DNA of 20,750 bases from Euprymna scolopes (GCA_024364805.1 CM044513.1:23234731-23255480); one strand, 5' to 3'; positions 1-9,158 are shown, counted from the stretch's first letter. Made by a program: numbers and translations. Notes: generated by a model not told the origin, from the letters alone.

Positions 1-180
1 AATATTAAAGAATTAATATTTATAAAGTAATCTCAACTAGCCGTAAAAGCTCGATAAAACCTAATAAGAGATAGAGCTTATAATAAGAACAAGAAGTTAA
101 TAAAACATGTTAAAAAACATTTTCAAAAAGATTTTAAAACATATTTAATTTTGATAAGGAAACACTAAACAAATTAATAG

Positions 181-236
181 TCCTTAATCCACGTAGTTTC
201 GAAGAAATACACTCTTTCTCATCAGAGGGTAGAATT
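181..236 (-). ncRNA. Degenerate hammerhead-ribozyme-like motif (PLE-associated)
   Basis: Read on the minus strand, the catalytic-core box CTGATGA (plus-strand 219-225) is followed by an 18-nt segment and then GAAA (plus-strand 197-200). The segment between can pair at its base (GAA with TTC, then weaker pairs), as in hammerhead stem II. Stem I looks weak, about three pairs (CCT with AGG). Its surroundings match those of the better copy at 13402-13449: TTTGCTAA upstream of the core and GG..TTAAGGA..TTAATTT downstream. Hammerhead motifs are known in the terminal repeats of PLEs, and this one lies about 1.1 kb downstream of a GIY-YIG remnant on the same strand. Probably inactive. Confidence 0.5.
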
Positions 237-940
237 TAGCAAAATGCGGGATCTGATTTTGCTTGCAAAAGTATTAAATGAAATGAAACTACAAGTAAGT
301 AATAGATCTTACTTGATAACAAAAAGTGAAGCAGAGGGAATAGGGTGAATAAAAAAGTAATTTAACGTGAATTGATAGTCTGGTGAACGGTAAAATTTCT
401 AATGACGGTAAAATCCAAAGATGCAAAGTCCAAGAAAGTTTGTTCAATTTCCATTCGCACAATTTACGCGGTTCCACAGGAATCGCGTAATTGGAAGATG
501 ATCTAAAGTAATCAAAAAGAATAATTCACAAATAGGTAAAAGGAGATGGGAAAGAATTCCAATATATCATTAAAAGAAAGATAAAATGTGCGTAAAAAAA
601 GAAACGGACTAAATATACAGCTCGACTGTCGAGGCAACATTGAATTCAGGAAAATGGGTGAAGAAGCTAGAAAAAGAAGGGAGGAAAAAAAGTTGAATGG
701 GATTGGAATAATTTTTAAATAGAAAAACCAATGCCAAAATGACCCAGACAAAATAAGGTTAAAGGCGCCAAAAACATTAAGCAAAAATGAGGTCAACTGA
801 AATTTACAAGTTATTATTTGAGAATTGAATTATCAGCAGGAATGTGTGAAGAAGAAATATAAAATAAATACGTACACATGTAAAAACATACATACATATA
901 TATGAATACATACAATTACACATATGCATATATATACCCA
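237..940. other. No gene seen; probable PLE 3' non-coding sequence
   Basis: The plus strand is strongly A-rich. Open frames on the minus strand here are rich in Phe, Leu, Ile and Ser with no recognisable domain, as expected from base composition. By position this is likely untranslated PLE sequence between the endonuclease remnant and the hammerhead-like motif. Confidence 0.4.
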
Positions 941-1250
941 CACTAAAGCACACCCACATACACACACATATATACATATAAGTAAATAGATGAATAAATA
1001 AAAAGTTTTTTTTTTAAATTAAAGGGGAGAGAGAGGCCGGTCTCTGCAAATCCGGGGTAAAGCAAGTAAATATGTAAATATATAAGTAAATATGTAAGTA
1101 AATGCAAGTAAAGTATAAGTAAACATACATGCAAAATATAAATGTGTAGGTTGACTAATATATTGATGGATAGGAATATTCGCCCGCTAAAAACGGACCT
1201 TACAGATGAAAAACCGGCCAAACCAAGACGGAAAAAAAAGTACAATTAAA
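885..1250. repeat. Interspersed repeat with CATA/TAAA simple-repeat core
   Basis: Imperfect CATA, CACA and GTAAATAT repeats (about 885-980 and 1065-1135) flank a more complex segment with GGCCGGTCTCTGCAAATCCG (1035-1054) and, at the other end, a purine-rich stretch with AAACCGGCCAAACC. The short GGCCGGT/ACCGGCC match is inverted. The segment interrupts the expected PLE tail and could be a SINE- or MITE-like insertion, but I cannot name its family. Confidence 0.35.
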
Positions 1251-1374
1251 AAAATTTAAGTTGTAAAATATTAAGAAAGTATGTAGAGAAAACGATAATG
1301 CTACAGAAAAGAATATATATCCGAAAGGTTAAATTAATGGCTATGTAATTTCCAATTTACCATAATTGAATTTG

Positions 1375-1700
1375 AACTTATATTCCCAAAAAGAGATCAG
1401 TTCGTTTTTAGAGTTTATTATATTTCTATAATGATAGTTATAGCTTTAGTTGTGCAGGGGCGACGTGACTTAGCGCCCGGAGTATAAGAGTTAACTTTGT
1501 TTAGGATTATCCATTTGATTGAGAAAGGGGTATTATTAGAATTAAGTTTTTAATTAACGTGGTTAGAGAAGTGCCTTGGTTATTATTAGAATTCTGGTTG
1601 TTAAAAGAAGAAATGTGGTTTGATATTTTTTCTTAATTAATGTTGAAGTAGCACCGATATATGTGTATACTTTATAAAAAGATCGAGGTCTGAAATTAGT
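1375..1700 (-). pseudogene. GIY-YIG endonuclease remnant of a Penelope-like element
   Basis: On the minus strand the peptide KVYTYIGATSTLIKKKYQTT (about 1674-1615) resembles the GIY-YIG signature of PLE endonucleases, in which a YIG-T motif is followed by K..Y. Further on, in another frame, FSIKWIILNKVNSYTPGAKS (about 1530-1470) matches the conserved SIKW.IL.K...Y.P..K stretch. Near the end, INSKNELISF (about 1415-1385) matches the C-terminal NKRNELIS stretch. The endonuclease nicks target DNA for element insertion. The reading frame is broken by several stops and at least two frame changes, so this is a fossil. It is cut off from its RT by the LTR element at 1900-4579. Confidence 0.75.
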
Positions 1701-1820
1701 ATTAATTTGCTGATTTGTATTAGGGAAATAGTTTGAACAAAGGCCGGGACAAAAATTGTAGGAGAACTGTTTTGGAAGTGATAATGGGTGTTGTTAGCGT
1801 TAGGATGGCTGTTAAAAGAA

Positions 1821-1821
1821 A

Positions 1822-1876
<55 letters not shown>

Positions 1877-1893
1877 ATTAATATTAATATTAA
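1821..1893. repeat. (ATT)n microsatellite grading into (AATATT)n
   Basis: About 17 ATT units run from 1822 to about 1873, followed by AATATT units to about 1893, only a few bases from the LTR at 1900. Apparent proteins of poly-Ile or poly-Asn over this tract are artefacts of the repeat. Confidence 0.95.
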
Positions 1894-1899
1894 TCTTGT

Positions 1900-2171
1900 T
1901 GTGGTAGCACACATTTATTTGCATATGTGGATAGTAATTACACATAAATAGGAAGACTCAGTTAGTCTGAGTGTGTGTTTACCAGAAGCCACCGAAGGCC
2001 GCCGAGAGCAGATATGTTTCTCCAGCAAAGACTCTCTTATTTGACACCATTATGTAAATATCCTTTAAATATACCATTTCCTAATACACTTCTTATTTTA
2101 TCTATCTTTATTTGTTGAGTCGTCATATGTATTGCTTTCTACGTTAATTGTTTCAACCTGCAAACTTAACA
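1900..2171 (+). repeat. 5' long terminal repeat
   Basis: Begins TGTGGTAGCACAC and ends CAAACTTAACA. It aligns without gaps to 4308-4579 with about 17 differences (about 94% identity). The same repeat length at both ends and the gag-like interior identify it as an LTR. Confidence 0.95.
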
Positions 2172-3227
2172 GTGACGACGAGGATGGACGTAAAATATAA
2201 CAGTTTGACGAAGAAATGGAAAGAACTCACTAAAAAAAGTACAACGCAACGGTTTACCTTTTCTAAGGAATACAAGTTTTGACGAACGAAATAGTCGTAA
2301 AAACCGATTTTACGCTAAAGAGAAGTTAGACTCAAGCAGAAAAAATGAATAATTCAGCGAAATTGGAAAACTGTAAAATATTTTCCTCGCGAAGTACAAC
2401 ACTAAAAGAAAGAACGGCTGTTTCCCAAATTCCAAGAACGAAAACTACATTAAGGTTAAAAAAAAAGTAACCTCGATTAATAGTATTTTATTTACTAAAA
2501 TCCTAGTCGGAAAAAAGAGACAAACCAAAACCTTTAATTGCAGTCTCAAAGAAAAAAAAATCGAACGTGGCAAAAAAAAGCGACGATTTACGCCGGTTTC
2601 AGTGGAATCCATCTTAAAAAAATAACGCACTGTAAAAGTGAATTTTAATAAAACGACAAACAGACTCGTATAACTAAATTACGAAGAAAAAAATTCGTAT
2701 TACTAAATTACAAGGAAGTAACATACGAAGAAAAAAAGTTCACCAGTGGATTTCCTAAATTGCTGTAAATACTAATTAAAGACTTTTTGGTAAACTAAAT
2801 TTTTCTCTCCAGTATAAAAACAATACCACGGTTAAACTAAAATCAAGGAACGATGTTTTTAAACTAAAGTTGTCATTGAATAACGGATATAAGACAGTAA
2901 AATGTCACGCAAAAAAAATTAGATGTAGTCCATACATTTAATTTTTTTCAAAACTTTTTTTTAATGGAAACAGTTGTACTTAAGTTTGGCTGTTATTTAT
3001 TAGGAAATGCCTAAAACGGAAAAGTAAATCGTATTTTGGTGTTTCAGCAAAAACCTCAGTTCTTATGTTGAGATTGGATGAGATTGACTCGCTAGCGAAG
3101 TGAGAAAATATTATTCGAGCAGCGATATTACTATTGAAAACAGGAACTATGAACAATTTTTTTTGTAACACAAGCCATTTTATATGGTAGGGATATTGTG
3201 TTACATGTGAAATTGTACAATTATTCT
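2172..3227 (+). other. Leader region of the LTR element; no gene recognised
   Basis: About one kilobase of A-rich DNA between the left LTR and the first gag-like sequence. Open frames here show no conserved domain. It could be 5' leader or worn-out coding sequence. Confidence 0.5.
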
Positions 3228-4045
3228 TCATAACTGCATTACTGCTACTGAAGGATACAAAAAAATGGAAGATTTATCTAGAATGTTAATACAATTTTTG
3301 CAAACGTAGCAAAATGAACAATCCGAGCAAGATGCACGTTGAGAGGAGAAATTATTGAAATGACAAATGGAACAAGAAGAAACGCAGAAGAAATTACAAT
3401 TTGAATATGAAGAAAGGCAAAATGAACGATTTGCTAAAACACTGGAACTATTAAAGACTAATCGAGAAAATGTCGACAGTACTAATTTCTCGCATACAAC
3501 TATATTTAATAATATGGACATATTTAATGATGTGCCGGAGGAAGAAAAAACTTTTGAAGCATACTATACAAGATACGAGGATGCCTTTCAACTGAAGTGC
3601 AAAAGTTGACAAAATAGCCAGAAAGTGCGCCTTTTACTCATAAAGTTGGGTGTAAGAGAACACAGCAAGTTCGTAGATTATATACTACCTAAAAAAAAAA
3701 CTACGGAATTAGATTTCATGGAAGCTGTAAAATTAATAATTTAATTATTTAATCCGAATATATCTCTTTTTCATAAGAAATGGTTGTGTATGAATCTAAG
3801 GAAGATGGACAACCAAGATTATTTCACATACCCATCAGTTGTCAATAAAAGCTGTGATAATTTTAAGCTAGCGGAACTAACAGTAGAATATTTCAAATGC
3901 CTAATCTTCGCACAAGGGTTAGTCTCCACAAAAAAATGCAGAAATACGCAGACGAGTGTTGTCTAAGCTGGAATCTAAGCAAGATTTAACACCTCAGAAA
4001 TTAGCAGAGGATTGTGAAAGGGCCATTACACTAAAATAGATTAAA
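3228..4045 (+). pseudogene. Gag-like region of the LTR element (broken)
   Basis: The segment encodes a charged coiled-coil-like start (MEQEETQKKLQFEYEERQNE, from 3367), then a capsid-like stretch with TFEAYYTRYEDAFQL (about 3550-3595) and, further on, VREHSKFVDYILP (about 3651-3690). FKLAELTVEYFKCLIF (about 3861-3908) also fits Ty3/Gypsy Gag proteins of the type linked to K02A2.6-like pol. Gag packages element RNA in cytoplasmic particles. The copy is broken by several changes. The assignment rests on remembered family motifs. Confidence 0.75.
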
Positions 4046-4146
4046 AAAGATAGACAAATCCGGAGTGGCATATGTAAGAAAGGTTAGAAAACCATACACA
4101 CCAACCAAGAACTACACAAAAAAAAGCAGTCGAAGAGGAAGAAACC

Positions 4147-4307
4147 ATGGACATCATATACGAATCCTTTAATTTGGAACCGCCTCAATATACACCTGAA
4201 CCCCGAAGATCAGGTAGAAAAAGAAAGTTTAATGAACCATTAATGTTAAATCCCAAGAGAAAAAGATATTGCAATCTGTGCGACTTCAAATCTTGGGAGG
4301 ATGGTAT
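4147..4307 (+). pseudogene. C-terminal tail of a Ty3/Gypsy polyprotein
   Basis: The peptide contains PEPRRSGRKRKFNEPLML followed by a basic run just before the right LTR. A proline-, arginine- and lysine-rich RRS.R.RK..... tail directly before the polypurine run and LTR is usual at the end of Ty3/Gypsy integrases. It runs into the LTR, which is also common in this group. Only the tail is visible. Confidence 0.7.
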
Positions 4308-4579
4308 TGTGGTGGCACACATTCATTTGCATATGTGGATAGTAATTACACATAAATAGGAAGACTCAGTTTGTCTGAGTGTGTGTTCACAAGAAGCCAC
4401 CGAAGGCCGCCGAGAGCAGATACGTTTCTCCAGCAAAGATTCTGTTATTTGACACCATTATGTAAATATCCTGTAAATATAACTTTTCCTAATACACTTC
4501 TTATTTGATCTACCTTTGTTTGTTGAGTCGTCATTTGTATTGCTTTCTACGTTACTTGTTTCAACCTGCATACTTAACA
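4308..4579 (+). repeat. 3' long terminal repeat
   Basis: Begins TGTGGTGGCACAC and ends CATACTTAACA. It is the partner of 1900-2171, the same length and about 94% identical. Confidence 0.95.
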
Positions 4580-4599
4580 ATTATCATTATTGCGATTGC

Positions 4600-5700
4600 T
4601 GGTTATATGATTATAGATAAAGGGGCTGCTCGTGTGATTAGTAACTATATCAGATGGAGGATAGGAAGAGGGTAACTAGAAGACAAAATATTAGTGTCTG
4701 TTATGGGAGGATGTAGTGGGAACTCTGTTATTTTGCATGAATATATAACATCTTTATGGATGCAATCATTATTGAGTGGGCGAAGATGTTTGTTATTAAA
4801 ATTAAAGTTAGCTTTGGGTTTAAATGGGAAAGGGATTTTAAGGGCTGATTTATTATTTTTCGTTATTTGATCTAAGATTCTTTGTGCTAAATTAAGCATA
4901 GTTCAATAATAAATCCTTATTGAGTTTTTTTTTTATTGAAAACAGAACTATATGTATGGGTATCTGAAAGAGTTTTATACAATGTTGAAGAATCCCTTAG
5001 GTATATTAGTTTTGTACATTTACGCGAAATGGAGGATTAAACCAAATATTTTCTTTCTCCTGATGCGACTGAGTAGGTTAGAGGTATTACGATTATTATT
5101 TTGTTTTGGGTTATATATGTAGACTGGTCCATTGCAATTAATAACGGAAAATCTTGTTTTTTGAACTGTTTTTACGACTCATATTGTGTGTGATTACAAA
5201 TTAAGGTGGCCAGAAGAAGGAGCATAATGGTTGTATTTAATATTTTCCGTGTGTCCTGAATTCCTTAAGGCATTATAAAAGAATGTAGCATTTGGATTCA
5301 AAGTTTTTTTATCGGCAGAAAGAGTAGAAATTCTTCTAGAGACGGATGCTACTATAGATTTTATATTTGAGTTGGGGAGGTTAGAAGATTTATAGGCGTA
5401 TAAAAGCGTACGCTTGGATTTGTGGGAGGGGCTATAAGTCTCGGTGTTAAGATTAAGTGTAATGTCTAGAAAATTTGAAGTTTTTTTGTTCGGTTCGATA
5501 AATATAGAAAGGCCAAAGTTATTAAAGAAGTTATGTAATTTTTAAATTGTTTTGTTGTACTCTCTTGGCCTGGCTGTTGTAATGAAGAGCGTATCGTAAC
5601 TATAAATACCCCCTTGGATATGTTCTAGTACCCGGATTAAACCGCGCATGAAATAGTAACGTTATTATCTGGAAAGTTATTCTTAATATAGAGAGAGGAG
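4600..5700 (-). pseudogene. Reverse transcriptase remnant of a Penelope-like element
   Basis: On the minus strand, GIYSYDTLFI (about 5612-5583) is where PLE reverse transcriptases have a G.YRDD catalytic box, here degenerate. It is followed by FFNNFGLSIFIEPNKKTSNF and then LDITLNLNTETYSP (about 5520-5430), matching the PLE stretch (I.IEPN.K..NFLD.T.NL.TG.Y.P). Then come the thumb region (IKSIVASVSRRISTLS, about 5375-5325) and FYNALRNSGH (about 5285-5255). LRPLNNDCIHKDVIYSC (about 4780-4725) fits the Cys-rich linker (NCPL...C....IY) that precedes GIY-YIG domains. RT copies element RNA at the target site. The frame is broken by stops and shifts, and the catalytic box has lost residues. The upstream fingers region was not recognised. 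Confidence 0.82.
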
Positions 5701-6859
5701 GGTGATTTGCATTAATTCTGTCATTCTACTTAACAATTTAATAAAAATATATCGTAAAAATTGAACCTAACTTGAAATACTATTTAAAAATAGCGTAGTT
5801 TAATAAAAAAGACTAACTCTGCGTATTTTATATTCTTTAGTTTTTTTTAAAGAATTTTCCATGCAGAAAATTATCCAGATGCTTGTTTAAGTGTTAGTTG
5901 GTAGGTGAAAAGTCTGCAAAGCATATTTGGTGAGGCAGTATTTTGAAGCTCAATTCGATCAAGTCCTACAAGTTGGTTTAGCAACGTGCGGTCGATCATG
6001 TTTGTGCAGGATAATTAGGCTTTTTAAAGATCTTGTCGTAGTGTCTGATGCATTCCATCCATATGCTGACAACCTTCTTTGCTGTAATGGTTTTACCTGC
6101 ATTAACAAAAATGTAATAAGTAAGACCGGTTTCAGAAAACCAAAGAGGCAGCATGGCCTATTGTTTTGGTGCAAGTCTGTCGTCAGGAAGTTTCCTGGAG
6201 CTTTGTCGGTGTCTACCTACAGATCTTAGCGTCACCACTTTCTTCGTCGCAGGGCATAAGTCGGTCGGGAAACTGGTTGTCCTTGCGTAAAAGAAAGGGA
6301 AGATGGTGCTAAATAACGGCGTTTCTTTTCGTTGCCTTATAATTCGTGAGGCGCCAATTTATCAAGTTTTTGTCTTCTCAATATCTCTCGTTGATGAAAA
6401 TCAATATATATATATATATGTTACGTAAAATTCAGAAGCAAGTTGTGTTTATTGGCCTATAATTAATCGTTATAAACATCCGATGTCTGATCACTACACT
6501 TATAATCTTCAAAATTCTCGTCGTCGTGGCTACGGTAGATTTTTTATAACCAGCATTTCGGTAGTGGTTCCTTGGCAAAACGCTTCGTTCGAATCGTGAG
6601 CGATGAGAGCAGCTTTTCGGCCTAGTTTGAATTAAGAAAGTTGTGCGAATTTGTATTTGCTGAACGTTCTGGACAGAAAACGTGATTATTTATTAACGAT
6701 TTTAATTAAAGCAATTTAATATATCAAAAACGATCGTTAAAATGATATACAAAGTAAAGGTAATATACCGAAAACTTATTGGAAAATACACCATTTGAAA
6801 TCAAAATGAGAAATTTCGTAAAAACATTCTTGTAAACCTGATATCCACTCCCCCACACA
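5701..6859. other. No gene recognised
   Basis: A 100-codon plus-strand open frame (5927-6229) and its overlapping minus-strand frame show no domain I recognise. Local base composition (about 5900-6380 and 6520-6620) is less AT-rich than the surroundings, which may mark an old repeat or a decayed coding piece. A short (TA)n lies at about 6405-6419. I see no splice-supported exon. Confidence 0.4.
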
Positions 6860-6879
6860 CATATATATATATTTATATT

Positions 6880-6946
<67 letters not shown>
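6860..6946. repeat. (TA)n microsatellite
   Basis: An almost uninterrupted TA tract with a few TTTA and TG interruptions, preceded by a short CA run. Apparent Tyr/Ile-repeat proteins over it are artefacts. Confidence 0.97.
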
Positions 6947-6948
<2 letters not shown>

Positions 6949-7198
6949 GTATTATAAGGTAGCGCTTTTCAGTCTTGACAGATCAAGAATATCATAATCC
7001 CTAACCAAATTTCTGTGTCGGCATTTTAAAATACCCACAGCAAGTAAAGACTCCTGAAGGCTGGTAAAATGCCTAAATCATCAGAGAGTACATACAGATT
7101 CTATAATGCCCTATATGTTCCACTTTCGTGATCTGACGATAGACAGTGTGTCAAAACGTATACACATATAGGCATATATGTGTATATATGTATATAAA

Positions 7199-7220
7199 CT
7201 CTGTCAATCGCTTTATGGCA
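7199..7220 (+). repeat. Left terminal inverted repeat of the Tc1 element
   Basis: CTGTCAATCGCTTTATGGCA (7201-7220) pairs with the right terminus at 8543-8562 with two mismatches. Similarity continues weakly inwards (GCAGATTAG.TAAAAT against GCATGTCTTTTAAAAT). Confidence 0.85.
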
Positions 7221-7383
7221 GATTAGTAAAATCTCAATATTTTCCTCAATACACGTCAGAAAAAATGAAAATTAGACAAAAAAAATGGAAAATTGTTGCT
7301 TAAGTTACTTCCCCAAATTTTATTCACATATTTCTTCTATATTCACGAAGTTATGGCATTTTATTTATTGGCAAAGGAATTTT

Positions 7384-7403
7384 CTGTCCATCGCTTTATT
7401 TCA
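7384..7403 (+). repeat. Internal direct copy of the Tc1 terminal motif
   Basis: CTGTCCATCGCTTTATTTCA repeats the left terminal motif 183 bp further in and ends 11 bp before the likely transposase ATG. Tc1-group elements with direct repeats inside long inverted repeats (IR/DR type) place transposase sites this way. Alternatively, this is the true end and the outer copy belongs to another insertion. I found no matching inner copy on the right side. Confidence 0.7.
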
Positions 7404-7414
7404 GATTTCTTACA

Positions 7415-8432
7415 ATGCCAAAAATCAGACAAATAACGGTTATCACAAAGCAAATCATAATTGCTGGACTCGCAGTAGGATTGTACATCAAAAATTTAGC
7501 CACGGATCTGGAATGAGGTCGCAAAACCTTGGCTGCAGTTTTCAACAACCCAAACACCAAATCCGGAAAAATAAGGGAATCAGCAGAAACATTTTAGATC
7601 GTGATATTCAAAAATTTGTAGGGAAGTCCACCGAAACACAAACATCACCAGTGCTTTCATTTTTGCAAAAGCTGGAATCGATCCAAGATACTGGCATGGC
7701 CGATACAATGTGTGGAATGAGATTGCAAGGAACGTCAACCTCTTCTAATGCATCCATTTATCAAACAACGTAGGGAAAATCGATTGATTTGGGCATTACA
7801 CGAAAATGTAAGTCCAACAGGTCTTATTTACGAATGAGTCCATGCTACTCTTAACGGTCCGTATAGACGAACCAAATTCGAAATCCGAACGGAACACCGA
7901 CCCATTACAGAATTTACCGCAAACAAGAAGATGGAGGCATGATGTTTTGGCCGAGAAACATTGGGGATACGTTGTTGGACCATTCCCAGCTCTAGAGGGT
8001 GTAAAACCTACCTGCAATGCGTCGGCGACATTTTAGAATAATCATTAGTCGACAGGGCTAAGTGACCTACCATTGTCACGTCGCTTACAGATGATTTTTA
8101 TACATGACAATGTACATCCCATTCTGATAAGAGTACTGCATCCTTCCTTGAATCCATGGAAGTCGCTGGAGAAACTCTCATGACGTGACCACTGTATTCT
8201 TTAGATTTTAACCCCATTGAATATCCCTGATCAATATTAAAAAAGGATTTCATGGGATAGAAGAACAATTCACTTTAAATGATGACTTGTGGATGAACAA
8301 ATTTGATGTTGCTAGAACCATGATTTCTTTTAAATTCCAAAAATCGATTTCCTCAGGGATCAAAAGGTTGTTTGAAGTTATTAAAAAAATGGTGGATATG
8401 TCGATTAATAATTACGTTATGTGGGGCCCATA
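7415..8432 (+). pseudogene. Tc1-like transposase pseudogene
   Basis: The enzyme cuts and joins element ends in the nucleus. From ATG at 7415 the frame gives MPKIRQITVITKQ, then LAVGLYIKNLATDLE and GRKTLAAVFNNPN, typical of the paired-like DNA-binding domain, with an in-frame stop after LATDLE. VLFTNESMLLLTV (about 7818-7856) is the first catalytic box, where Tc1 enzymes have TDES; here the Asp reads as Asn. GLSDLPLSRRLQMIFIHDN (about 8056-8112) holds the second Asp. PLYSLDFNPIEYP (about 8190-8228, another frame) holds the terminal Glu. MISFKFQKSISSGIKRLFEV (from about 8320) is the C-terminal part. The boxes lie in different frames with several stops. The intact family length is about 340 residues, which this span fits. 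Confidence 0.85.
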
Positions 8433-8542
8433 CGTAGGATATGTTTTTATTTATTATTCTTTGACAAAAAAAATATCAGAAAAAGTAACGTCCGTAAGAC
8501 ATCACATTGTAGTCTTGCTCAAAAACGATATTTTAAAAGACA

Positions 8543-8564
8543 TGCAATAAAGCGATAGACAGTG
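8543..8564 (-). repeat. Right terminal inverted repeat of the Tc1 element
   Basis: TGCAATAAAGCGATAGACAG (8543-8562) followed by TG is the inverted partner of 7199-7220. Confidence 0.85.
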
Positions 8565-8744
8565 AAAATTCTTCAATAAAGAATGAAATGTTATAATATC
8601 GTGAATATCGCATGAATAAGAATATTCTTTTGGAAATAACAAACCTTAAAAGAAGTCGTTTGATGATATAATTTTCATTTTGTTGCGACGCGTATTTAAT
8701 GAAATATTTATATTTTACTAGTCCGCTTTAAAGCGATTATCACA

Positions 8745-8745
<1 letters not shown>
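8565..8745. other. No gene; contains a Tc1-terminus-like motif near its end
   Basis: AT-rich flank of the Tc1 element. At about 8720-8747 the minus strand reads TACTGTGATAATCGCTTTAA, which resembles the Tc1 terminal motif (ACTGTCTATCGCTTTA) with a two-base insertion. It could be a scrap of another copy. Confidence 0.35.
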
Positions 8746-8838
<93 letters not shown>

Positions 8839-9125
8839 ATATATATATATACATACATATATATATATGGGTATACATATATAGACGTATATGTATATGT
8901 ATAAACATATATATACACATATACGTATACATATTTATACATGTACATGTATATGTATACACATATATGTATGCATATATGCGCATGTTTTTGTAAAAGC
9001 ATATATACACATGTATGCGCATAAATATATGTGTGTACACGTATATGTATATGTATGTACATGTATGTATATATATACATAAATGTGTGCATATATACAC
9101 ATATGTATATTTATATATATATATA
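8746..9125. repeat. (TA)n tract grading into TATG/CATA degenerate microsatellite
   Basis: A pure TA run (about 8746-8830) is followed by about 290 bp of alternating purine-pyrimidine repeats (GTATAC, ACATATAT, GTACATGT). Long open frames on both strands here, rich in Tyr, Ile, His, Met and Cys, are composition artefacts. Confidence 0.95.
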
Positions 9126-9158
9126 ATAAGTACTGCAACGTCTTGTCAGACGAGTGCC

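Larger units (their letters stand above)
1900..4579 (+). mobile_element. Ty3/Gypsy-type LTR retrotransposon, small and broken
   Basis: Two direct repeats of 272 bp (1900-2171 and 4308-4579) begin TGTGGT and end CTTAACA, bounding 2136 bp of internal DNA. The internal part has gag-like sequence (about 3228-4045) and the basic tail typical of the end of a Ty3/Gypsy polyprotein (4147-4300). I saw no reverse transcriptase or integrase core, so this copy looks internally reduced and non-autonomous as well as broken in several places. Counting by eye, the LTRs differ at about 17 of 272 positions, so the copy is moderately old but younger than the PLE it lies in. The sequence just inside the left LTR (GTGACGACGAGGATGG) resembles leader and primer-site regions of such elements, but I could not assign a tRNA. 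A short purine-rich run (4294-4304) precedes the right LTR. No clear target-site duplication was found. Confidence 0.93.
181..5700 (-). mobile_element. Penelope-like element (GIY-YIG type), interrupted by an LTR element
   Basis: Penelope-like elements (PLEs) are retroelements that join a telomerase-like reverse transcriptase to a GIY-YIG endonuclease. On the minus strand the parts appear in the family order: RT remnant (about 5700-4600), endonuclease remnant (about 1700-1375), then a hammerhead-type motif (about 236-181). A Ty3/Gypsy-type LTR element at 1900-4579 lies between RT and endonuclease, so the PLE is the older insertion. A further low-complexity repeat at about 940-1250 also seems to interrupt the tail. 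The coding parts are broken by several stops and frame changes. The outer limits are inferred: I see no target duplication, and the upstream end near 5700 is only where recognisable protein fades. The element may extend to position 1 or beyond. Confidence 0.72.
7199..8564 (+). mobile_element. Tc1-family DNA transposon, degenerate
   Basis: Terminal inverted repeats frame a worn transposase: the left end CTCTGTCAATCGCTTTATGG (7199-7218) matches the reverse complement of the right end, CACTGTCTATCGCTTTATTG. The 1366-bp length is normal for Tc1 elements. Inside, the order is an N-terminal helix-turn-helix start (MPKIRQITVITKQ, 7415), a DE-box region (about 7815-7840), HDN (about 8101-8112), a DFNPIEY box (about 8200-8222) and an IKRLFEVIKK tail (about 8358-8390), which is the Tc1/mariner DD34E layout. 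Several stops and frame changes and a damaged catalytic residue make it inactive. Clean TA target duplications are not visible right at the ends. A second copy of the terminal motif lies inside at 7384-7403. Confidence 0.88.

Noticed and set aside
1637-1951. Open frames with poly-Asn or poly-Ile runs
   Set aside because: They span the (ATT)n microsatellite and an LTR edge; no domain.
5927-6229. 100-codon plus-strand open frame in a less AT-rich stretch
   Set aside because: No recognisable domain, no splice or promoter support, and an equally open frame on the other strand.
7040-7110. CTCTGATGA on the minus strand, possible fourth hammerhead
   Set aside because: No GAAA box after a stem II within a plausible distance.
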